Positions 16,863-23,200 of a stretch of 32,051 nt of DNA are shown here, piece by piece; position 1 is the first letter of the stretch; every line of letters starts with the position of its first letter. This stretch comes from Ruminococcaceae bacterium UBA6434 (lineage in GTDB: Bacteria > Bacillota > Clostridia > Oscillospirales > Acutalibacteraceae), in the NCBI GenBank assembly GCA_002437245.1, contig DJOQ01000037.1, positions 15,604-47,654 on the forward strand, in the 5' to 3' direction. Both the position numbers and the translations under genes were made by a program. Under the pieces are notes generated by a model that was given only the letters and a program-made list of their open reading frames with translations, ran no database searches and had not been told where the DNA came from.

Positions 16863-16994
16863 AAAAAATTCTCCCTAAAATCGTTAATCTGTTTTGATAA
16901 AATGTAGTAAATACAAAGATCATAATTTTTGTTATTTAAAAATTATTACTTTATGATTAATGAAAGCGGTATGTATTATAAATATCATCACGAT

Positions 16995-17129
16995 CTACAT
17001 ATACAGGTCTATATCTGTATTTTGGCTTGAAAATATAACGGTGCTGCCATCTAGTTTGCGATTAGGATCAGCATAGCCGATAAACATGCAGTTATCATGT
17101 GAGTTTTTTGAAACAGCATTATAAGGCAT
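16995..17129 (-). pseudogene. Small NCxFxG protein, probably frameshifted
   Basis: A 44-residue ORF with an excellent ribosome site (AGGAGG) before ATG 17129. Its start, 'SKNSHDNCMFIGYADPN', resembles the extracellular tail of the preceding gene ('TQENCTFLGTAKVYP'). The frame stops at 16995. The -1 frame carries a plausible Tyr/Arg-rich ending, '...RYIFKPKYRYRPVYVDRDD...' finishing at the stop at 16957. This echoes the aromatic/His-rich end of the preceding protein. A single-base indel in about 17050-17075 is the likely explanation, so the intact gene would span 16957-17129 (~56 residues). Function unknown. Confidence 0.5.
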
Positions 17130-17152
17130 TGGATATTCCTCCTAATACAATA

Positions 17153-17593
17153 TTATTTGTGATGATGATGATAAAATCCCGGATAAAAATACCCATCTCC
17201 ATCCGGAACACAATTACCGTTAGCATGCGAAGCGGGATATACTTTTGCAGTACCCAAAAAAGTACAGTTTTCTTGAGTACGATTAAGATTAGTTTTTTTA
17301 TTACTGCTGCTACCATTCTGCGAAATAGCAGAAAAAACGATTGTTACTATAAACACAATAACTAAACAGGTAATCAACACTACAAGATTCCTTTTGGTCT
17401 TTGAAACAAACGCCGGAGTTGTATCAACATTGTTCTTTCCTTTAGCAACATTTGACATGCTCGGCTGAGAGTCAGAAAATGAATATATATCAATATTATC
17501 AAGCTTGAAAGCGACAGGTGCGCCGCATTTAGGACAACATCTTGCTTTATCAGATATTTCCGCCGAACATTCGGGGCATTTAATTAATGCCAT
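17153..17593 (-). CDS. Zinc-ribbon membrane protein with His-rich extracellular tail
   Basis: A 146-residue protein. The N-terminal zinc ribbon has C6, C9, C20 and C23 ('CPEC' and 'CPKC'). A linker of ~40 residues follows, then one membrane helix (about 69-90), then a ~55-residue tail with C110 and C128 ending in 'GFYHHHHK'. With the basic 'SKTKR' before the helix, the ribbon should be cytoplasmic and the tail outside. Zinc-ribbon single-pass proteins like this are common in Firmicutes but mostly uncharacterised. The start is firm (ATG 17593 behind AGGAGG). It lies 13 bp after another zinc-ribbon gene with the same N-terminal pattern, indicating duplication of the ribbon module. Confidence 0.75.
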   Translation of the reverse strand: MALIKCPECSAEISDKARCCPKCGAPVAFKLDNIDIYSFSDSQPSMSNVAKGKNNVDTTPAFVSKTKRNLVVLITCLVIVFIVTIVFSAISQNGSSSNKKTNLNRTQENCTFLGTAKVYPASHANGNCVPDGDGYFYPGFYHHHHK

Positions 17594-17606
17594 ATTTCAT
17601 ATCCTC

Positions 17607-17969
17607 CTATATTTTTTCCACATAAAAGCTGGCTCCGCCGGATGAAAGACCAATAGAAAACCTACTTACACTATTGGCAGGAGCAAATGCCTTCTTAAAC
17701 GTGGTAAATCCGCCGCTGTAACGGATATAAAATGTAGTATCCGACTTAATTTTTACTTCAAAATGATCATTTGCCTTTAATTTTGCCACAATATTTCCGT
17801 CTTTATCTTTGATTGTATATTTTCCAAACAAGCCGATAAAATCATCAGAAGTTTGAAAAACTGCTTTTCCCTGGTTGATTTGTAGTTTAATGGGACATCC
17901 ACAGTGAATACACTTCTCTGCCTTGTCAGAAATTTCATTGCCGCATTCAGGACATCTTATTAAAGCCAT
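17607..17969 (-). CDS. Zinc-ribbon protein with beta-rich C-terminal domain
   Basis: A 120-residue protein with an N-terminal zinc ribbon (C6, C9, C20, C23, plus C25), followed by a beta-rich domain from about residue 33. 'FGKYTIKDKDGNIVAKLKAND' there resembles short phospholipid-scramblase/tubby-like or PH-like folds. There is no signal or membrane helix. The start is ATG 17969, behind AAGGAAG. It is the first gene of the minus-strand cassette, and the invertible promoter segment begins ~100 bp upstream. The function is not known. Paralogy to the ribbon of the next gene is clear. Confidence 0.75.
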   Translation of the reverse strand: MALIRCPECGNEISDKAEKCIHCGCPIKLQINQGKAVFQTSDDFIGLFGKYTIKDKDGNIVAKLKANDHFEVKIKSDTTFYIRYSGGFTTFKKAFAPANSVSRFSIGLSSGGASFYVEKI

Positions 17970-18033
17970 AATAAACTTCCTTCCATAAAATTAAATAAAA
18001 ACCAACATTTGTTTTTCCTAATAACCAATACCC

Positions 18034-18039
18034 ATTATA
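18034..18039 (-). promoter_or_regulatory. Possible weak constitutive -10 of the cassette
   Basis: TATAAT on the minus strand, 65 bp before ATG 17969. The nearest -35-like TTGGAC is at a poor 20 bp spacing. If active, the cassette would have a basal promoter outside the invertible segment. Confidence 0.3.
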
Positions 18040-18071
18040 ATTTTATTCCCCCTTGCTATGTCCAATTTATC

Positions 18072-18091
18072 ACATAATCGCCATTATGTTG
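18072..18091. repeat. Left inverted repeat / recombination site (IRL)
   Basis: ACATAATCGCCATTATGTTG is the exact reverse complement of 18321-18340. Its core is a dyad, ACATAA-TCGCCA-TTATGT, i.e. two recombinase arms around a 6 bp asymmetric spacer (18078-18083). The outer parts of the arms (18065-18077 and 18084-18096) agree at 9 of 13 positions. Spacer orientation is opposite to that of the right site, as required for inversion. Confidence 0.85.
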
Positions 18092-18320
18092 CAAACACCG
18101 GTACAGCGGTTGATTAAAAACTCTTGCAAATTGCACAACGGTGAAAAAAGGGCACAGAAATACAAGCCTTATGTAAATTGTCGAAGCAGGCAATGCTGAA
18201 GGCTTTGTTATTATGCTTATAAATACAGTTTTTCGCATCTAATCTTGACTTTTTATGTCTAATATGCTATACTGATCAATAATAAAAGTACTGAACTTTG
18301 TTTATTTATTCTTGAGCATA
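18092..18320. other. Predicted invertible promoter segment
   Basis: This is the 229 bp between the perfect 20 bp inverted repeats. It contains one strong outward promoter (18245-18273, plus) and no convincing promoter in the other direction. The likely recombinase gene ends 40 bp to the right. In this orientation transcription would run into the 3' end of the recombinase gene in antisense. After inversion about the centre (~18206), the start site would fall near 18132 on the minus strand, giving a ~160 nt leader to the zinc-ribbon cassette. It contains no protein gene. Confidence 0.8.
18245..18273 (+). promoter_or_regulatory. Strong extended -10 promoter inside the invertible segment
   Basis: TTGACT (18245-18250), a 17 bp spacer, then TATACT (18268-18273) preceded by TG at the extended -10 position. 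It is one of the best promoters in the window, yet no plus-strand gene follows it in the current orientation. Confidence 0.8.
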
Positions 18321-18348
18321 CAACATAATGGCGATTATGTTGTATGCC
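18317..18348. repeat. Right inverted repeat / recombination site (IRR), full palindrome
   Basis: GCATACAACATAA, spacer TGGCGA (18330 region), then TTATGTTGTATGC: two perfect 13 bp inverted arms around a 6 bp spacer, the geometry of tyrosine-recombinase core sites such as dif. Positions 18321-18340 are the exact reverse complement of IRL. It is stronger in symmetry than IRL, so it may be the better binding site. Confidence 0.85.
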
Positions 18349-18379
18349 GCTGATTTGGGCGGATTTTTTTGTTTTTAGG

Positions 18380-19222
18380 CTAAATTATCAAATGCATATT
18401 TTCCATTTTCTTGCGGTGCTCCGTGCCGGTGGAGATGATATAAATTCGTGTTGTGTTAATGCTGCTGTGACCGAGAATATCGGCAAGCTTGGCGATGTCC
18501 TTTTCAATTCCGTAAAACACACGGGCGAACAGGTGGCGCAGGTTATGCGGATACACCTTCCCGGGGTTTACATCTGCTTCTGCGCACAAGGCTTTCATTT
18601 CCCGCCAAATATTAGTGCGGCTTATAGGTTTGCCTGTCCGTGTCACAAAAATCATACCGCTTTTAATATTTTGCTCTGCTGCGTAGCGGAGCAATTTTTG
18701 TTTTAGCTCCTTTACGATAAAAACCGACCGTGTTTTTGCTTTGCAGTTCACAACTGCTTCACCTTGCTTTGCCGCCTCCACCGTTATATATTGTAGTTCA
18801 CTGACACGAATACCCGTGCCGCATATCGTTTGCAAAATAAGATTGATCCGTTTATTTTTCTTGCGTTTCGCAGTTTTGCAAAGTCGTGCGTATTCTGCCT
18901 TTGTCAGTTCCCTATCTTCGGAGCAGAATACCTGCTGTTGCAGTTTTAATGATTTCACCTTTAAATCGTGCCATTCTAAAGAATTAAACAGACTGTTGAT
19001 GCTTGCGAGCATAGAATTAACGCTCCGCACCGCGTAATTATTTCTCAAATATTTTTTATACGCTATCACTTTTTCTTTTGTTATTGCTGCGTTTTCGGTA
19101 TACGCCGAAAACGCTTTCACATCGCGGATGTATTTTTCAATTGTTGACGTGCTTTTCTCTTGCAGCTCTAAATTTTTTCTGAAATCTTCAATAATATCTG
19201 CTGTTAAAATTCGTTCTTCCAT
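18380..19222 (-). CDS. Tyrosine recombinase (predicted DNA invertase)
   Basis: A 280-residue tyrosine recombinase with an N-terminal SAM-like core-binding domain (~5-85) and a C-terminal catalytic domain (~105-270). The catalytic set is complete: R139 in 'GTGIRVSEL', K161 or K163, H226 and R229 in 'YPHNLRHLFA', H252 in 'LGHSSINTT', and the nucleophile Y261 in 'RIY'. ATG 19222 follows GGAGGT. The size and compact layout fit XerC/D-like or phase-variation invertases rather than large conjugative-element integrases, and no excisionase or other mobile genes are near. Its stop is 32 bp from the right recombination site, so it most likely inverts the 18092-18320 promoter segment. An adjacent tRNA-Leu keeps a former integrase role possible. 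Confidence 0.9.
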   Translation of the reverse strand: MEERILTADIIEDFRKNLELQEKSTSTIEKYIRDVKAFSAYTENAAITKEKVIAYKKYLRNNYAVRSVNSMLASINSLFNSLEWHDLKVKSLKLQQQVFCSEDRELTKAEYARLCKTAKRKKNKRINLILQTICGTGIRVSELQYITVEAAKQGEAVVNCKAKTRSVFIVKELKQKLLRYAAEQNIKSGMIFVTRTGKPISRTNIWREMKALCAEADVNPGKVYPHNLRHLFARVFYGIEKDIAKLADILGHSSINTTRIYIISTGTEHRKKMENMHLII

Positions 19223-19324
19223 TTTTTACCTCCGAATATTTTCTGATATTTTACCCGAAAAGTATATAACGGATCTACGGTAAGGCACTTCATTAGGCAC
19301 TTACAAAACCGAACTCGGCATAAC

Positions 19325-19349
19325 AAAAAGAGCAGACAACCGTCTGCTC
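19325..19349 (-). terminator. Second terminator downstream of tRNA-Leu
   Basis: GAGCAGAC, loop AACC, GTCTGCTC, with five U following in the minus sense. It would stop read-through from the tRNA into the recombinase gene. Confidence 0.75.
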
Positions 19350-19376
19350 GGTACATAAAATTCAGATGAAAAACAA

Positions 19377-19421
19377 AAATCGAGTATTCATAAAGTTAAA
19401 TTCCTTATGAATACTCGATTT
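19377..19421 (-). terminator. Terminator of tRNA-Leu
   Basis: A perfect 17 bp stem (AAATCGAGTATTCATAA with its complement at 19405-19421) starts at the tRNA 3' end. A U-run follows in the minus sense. Confidence 0.8.
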
Positions 19422-19507
19422 GGTGCCGATGACCGGACTTGAACCGGTACGGTATTGCTACCGAGGGATTTTAAGTCCCTTGCGTCTGCCGATTTCGCCA
19501 CATCGGC
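19421..19507 (-). tRNA. tRNA-Leu (anticodon TAA)
   Basis: An 87 nt class II tRNA including an encoded CCA. The acceptor is GCCGATG with CATCGGC, the anticodon arm is GGGAC-TTAAAAT-CCC with anticodon TAA, the variable arm is long (TCGGTAGCAATACCG), and the T arm is CCGGTTCAAGTCCGG. All arms pair well. tRNA-Leu 3' ends are common integration sites for tyrosine integrases, but I find no second copy of its 3' end on the far side of the AT-rich island. Confidence 0.95.
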
Positions 19508-19524
19508 GCATTTCATGCTTTGAT

Positions 19525-19553
19525 ATTATATTAAATTAAAGACTCATTGTCAA
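19525..19553 (-). promoter_or_regulatory. Sigma-A promoter of tRNA-Leu
   Basis: On the minus strand: TTGACA (19553-19548), a 17 bp spacer and TATAAT (19530-19525), 18 bp before the tRNA. A perfect consensus promoter. Confidence 0.88.
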
Positions 19554-19616
19554 TAATTTACTAAAATTTTTTCAAATGCAAACAGGTATTACGCACATAT
19601 TTTGCACCGTGTTTTA

Positions 19617-19645
19617 TTGACGGCGCAAAATTTATGTAGTAAAAT
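19617..19645 (+). promoter_or_regulatory. Sigma-A promoter of the cobalamin operon
   Basis: TTGACG (19617-19622), a 17 bp spacer and TAAAAT (19640-19645). The transcript would begin near 19652 and run straight into the cobalamin riboswitch. The leader before the riboswitch contains only a small AAAAGCG/CGCTTTT hairpin. Confidence 0.75.
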
Positions 19646-19731
19646 ATCAATAAGTTGTAAGATAAACCGCAAAAGCGACGCTTTTTGACGGCAGTCTTTA
19701 CAATCGGGGCTTATACAGTTTAATATTTGAT

Positions 19732-19905
19732 AAAAAATACGGTTTCGCGGTTCTTACCGCGAATTAAAAGGGAATCCGGTCAAAATCCGGAACAACCGCC
19801 ATTACTGTGTTTGACGTAAGAGAGTCCGATCCATTGGAGCTTTCCGAGAAGGCGACTCTTCCCGTGATGTATGGGATCATAAGTCAGGAGACCTGCCGTG
19901 TTTTT
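19732..19905 (+). ncRNA. Cobalamin riboswitch
   Basis: The conserved cobalamin aptamer elements occur in order: a P1 helix (AAAAATACGG with CCGTGTTTTT), 'AAAAGGGAATCCGGT', 'AAATCCGGAACAACCGCC' followed by ACTGTG, and the B12 box 'AAGTCAGGAGACCTGCC' at 19880-19896. It is the leader of the 20072-31716 operon. Two terminator-like hairpins follow (19936-20003 and 20023-20055), so control is probably by transcription termination when cobalamin is plentiful. Confidence 0.93.
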
Positions 19906-19935
19906 ATGGTTAAACGCAACTTTGGTGAGAAGAGT

Positions 19936-20003
19936 GCAGCCGATTTATCAGCTTATGATTTGTGCTGTCGGGGCACTCTTTGCCCGGCTGCGCAAGATTT
20001 TTT
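19936..20003 (+). terminator. First riboswitch-linked terminator-like hairpin
   Basis: GCAGCCG (19936-19942) pairs with CGGCTGC (19985-19991), with extra pairing AAGAGTGC/GCACTCTT possible, and a TTTTTT run at 19998-20003. The AGAGTGCA segment (19931-19938) could instead pair with TGCACTCT in the next terminator's 5' arm and act as an antiterminator. Confidence 0.55.
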
Positions 20004-20022
20004 CGTTGGTTAATTTGTTGCA

Positions 20023-20055
20023 CTCTCCCTGCTTTTCGGCAGGGAGAGATTTTTT
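20023..20055 (+). terminator. Main riboswitch expression-platform terminator
   Basis: CTCTCCCTGC (20023-20032), a six-base loop, GCAGGGAGAG (20039-20048), then A and six T. It is a textbook intrinsic terminator just before the ribosome site of the first gene. Confidence 0.88.
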
Positions 20056-20071
20056 GTGTCCGGAGGATTTT

Positions 20072-20263
20072 ATGTTTGGCGACGACAAAGAAAAATGGGC
20101 AGTAAATGAGCTTGTGCGTAAATCGGAGGAGCTGAAAAGGCTTCCGCGAAAAGACGATTTCGATGACGCCACACGCTCGCGAATTAAGGCATTTTTAGGC
20201 CCTTGGCCGCGCGCTCTCGAAAAAGCCGGTCTAAAAACTCCCGGCGGGAAGCGCAAAAAGTAA
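20072..20263 (+). CDS. Small protein, homing-endonuclease-associated-repeat-like
   Basis: A 63-residue basic protein with a strong ribosome site (GGAGG 20062-20066) and ATG 20072. A single motif spans residues 13-53: 'LVRKSEELKRLPRKDDF...SRIKAFLGPWPRALEKAGL'. It matches the pattern of the homing-endonuclease-associated repeat (HNH_repeat, usually '...LGRxPTxxDF...SxxtIxxxFGSWnxALeaAGL'), a helix-turn-helix-like DNA-binding unit. A free-standing single repeat is unusual. It is the first gene after the riboswitch terminator, 22 bp before the large surface protein, so it could be a DNA-binding regulator or a small structural partner. The operon role is inferred. Confidence 0.65.
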   Translation: MFGDDKEKWAVNELVRKSEELKRLPRKDDFDDATRSRIKAFLGPWPRALEKAGLKTPGGKRKK

Positions 20264-20285
20264 AGAGTTTTGGAAGGAGTAAGGT

Positions 20286-23200
20286 ATGTTAAAACCTAAA
20301 AAGACAGTAAAGAAATGTCTGTCATGGCTTCTTGCTCTTGTGATGATATTGTCTGTGATACCCGTTGCGGTACTTGCCGCACCGGCCGATTTTTCAATAT
20401 CGTCGGCAAAGGAGCTGCTCGCATTCTCCGAAAAGGTGAACGGCGGTGACGACTTTTCGGGAAAAACAGTAGAGCTTACAGCCGATATCGACCTCGGCGG
20501 AGATGGCTCCGAATGGACGCCGATAGGCTCCTCGTCATCGGCATTCGCAGGAACATTCGACGGAAACAACCACGTAATCAGCGGACTATACATTTCTTCG
20601 GGTTCCGATGCGGGACTTTTCGGAAAGGTAAACGGCGGTACGGTTAAGAATGTTACGGTTAAGGGCAGCGTCAGCGGTTCTTCATCGGTTGCAGGCGTTG
20701 TCGGTTACCTCAACGCAGGCAATATAATCAACTGCGGAAATAATGCCGATGTCAGCGGTTCTTCGGGAGTCGGCGGCGTAGTGGGTTATGTCGGCGGCGC
20801 GTCCACCGTTTTTAGCTGCTACAATTCGGGCAATGTCAGCGGTACAACAGGCTACATAGGCGGCGTAAGCGGTCAGCATTGGCGCGCAGGCAAACTCGAA
20901 AACTGCTATAACACAGGTAAGGTATCTGGTCCTGCCTCTGTCGGCGGCGTAGCCGGCGGACACAAAGCGGCTTCTCCCGAGCTTGTAAATTGCTACAATG
21001 CAGGCACGGTTGAAGACTCGGCAGGTTACCAGAATAATATCGGCGCATTGATAGGCGCTACAAGAGGAACGGCGGAGAACTGCTATTATCTTTCCGCATC
21101 GTCTTTCGCGGCAACAGGCAATAAAGGCGATATTGACGGCACAACAAAGGTTGACTCCGTAACCGAGACTATGCTCGGCTTGGCATTCGTTTCGGGCAAC
21201 ACAAATCCGAAGCTTGCTTGGGAAAGTCTGGTTTCCGCAGATAAGCCCGTTCGTCCTTCATTCAGCGAGGGAACCGAGCTTTCGGCAAAACTTTCGGGTT
21301 ACATTAAAGAGGCAGTCAAGAGCTCAAAAACCAAAGCGGGTCTCACTTCTGCCGACAGTCTTTTGGGCAATGAAAACTATATGGCAGGCGCCAGTTCTAC
21401 GGCTACCGACTGGATGGCACTTGCTATGGGTCGTTACGGATATTTCGATTCCACAGACGGAAAATATACTTATCTTATCGACGACGGCACAGGCTACACC
21501 GACTATCTCAATGCCATGAAGTCATACGTCGAAAAGACATATGCCGAAAACGGCGGAACACTTCACAGCGTAAAGGCTACCGAGTGGCACAGAGGCGTTG
21601 TTGCAATAGCGGCTCTCGGCGGCGACCCCACAAGCTTCGGAACGTATAACGGTCAGCCGATAAATCTTATCGCGGACGGCAGTTATAACTGCAAGGTAAA
21701 GGGCGGCCCCGGCAAACAGGGCATAAACGGTTGGATATGGGGCCTTATAGCTCTTGATACCGGTATGTATGAAGTTCCGAGCGACGCCGCGTATCAGCGT
21801 GAGCTTTTCATAAAAGAGATACTTAAAATGCAGCTTACCGACGGCGTAGACGGCAATAAGTACGGCGGCTGGGTTCTCGGCGGTTACGGTTCATCGTCGG
21901 ATGTCGATATTACCGCTATGGCAATACAGGCACTCGCTCCTTATTACAATGACGATACCGTATATACATATAAAAATGAAATTTCGGACGAGGAAGTTTC
22001 AAAAACGGTTCGTCAATGCGTGGACGAAGCATTTGACCGCTTAGGCTCAATGATGAACGATAAAGCGGGATTTACTTCCTGGAATACCGATAACTCCGAG
22101 AGTATAGCTCAGGTTATAGTTGCGCTGACTTCTGTCGGAATCGACCCACAAAAGGACAGCAGATTTATAACCTCAGACGGCTTAACGCTCCTTGACGGAC
22201 TTTTGAGATTCCGCGATACAAACGGCGGTTTCTGCCATGTTGTCGGCAACGGCTGGAACAGTATGGCAAACGATCAGGCAACTTACGCCCTCGTAGCTTA
22301 TTGGAGATTTGAAAATAAAATGAGAGCGCTTTATGATATGCGCGGCGACTGGAGTTCGGAAACCAAGGCGGCAATCGCGGACGCAGTCGGCGCCATAGAT
22401 GCTCTTCCTCTGCCGACAGACGCAAATTATAAGTCTGCGGCAAAGAGCGCACTTGCAAAATTCCGTGCAGTTCCCGTAAACGAACGCAGATATGTAAATA
22501 ATTATTCGGCTCTCGTTTCGGCGATAGAGCTTGTCGGCGGCGAAGGCGAGCTTGACTCAAATATGCCGTACATCTCTTCTATCGCGGTTACAAAAGCACC
22601 TGACAAGACAGAATATTATGACGGTGACTCTTTTGACGCTGCCGGTATGGAAGTTACCGCATATTACAGCGACGGAACGCAAAAGCCTGTAACGGATTAT
22701 GAGATAATTTCCGGCGATTCTCTTGAAGTCGGAACTCAAAAGGTATGTATAAAGAGCGGTAAACTCAAGACCTTTGTAACGGTTACCGTAAAGGATAAAA
22801 TCCCGTGGGAGGGCTCGGGCTCCGAGACTTCACCCTACCTTATAAGCACGGCGAAGGACCTTTATAATCTGTCATATTACGTAAATACCAAGCTTATGGC
22901 AACTACCAGTGTTTACTTTGAAATGACCGATAATATCGACCTCAGCGACTATGACAACTGGACTCCGATAGGCTCGGACAGAAATCAGTTTGACGGTGTA
23001 TTTGACGGTGACGGATATGTCATAGACAATCTGACTTCTCTCCGCGGCGGACTTTTCGGAACTGTCTGCCAAAATGCCGTAATTAAGAATGTCGGTGTCG
23101 CAAGCGGCGAAATCGGCAAAGAAAATACATACACTTCATTCCTCGGCGGTATTGCCAAATGGAGTAACGGCGCAGACTTTATAAACTGCTGGAACGGTGC

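Noticed and set aside
18344..18706. 120-residue plus-strand ORF downstream of the invertible promoter
   Set aside because: It lies entirely antisense to the well-supported recombinase and shows no protein-like pattern or ribosome site.
14224..19507. Integrated element with att sites at tRNA-Leu
   Set aside because: No direct repeat of the tRNA 3' end seen near 14200-14500 and no excision, conjugation or phage genes; the recombinase is better explained by the adjacent inverted repeats.
19807..20013. 68-residue ORF inside the riboswitch region
   Set aside because: It overlaps the aptamer and the first terminator; the RNA structure explains the sequence.
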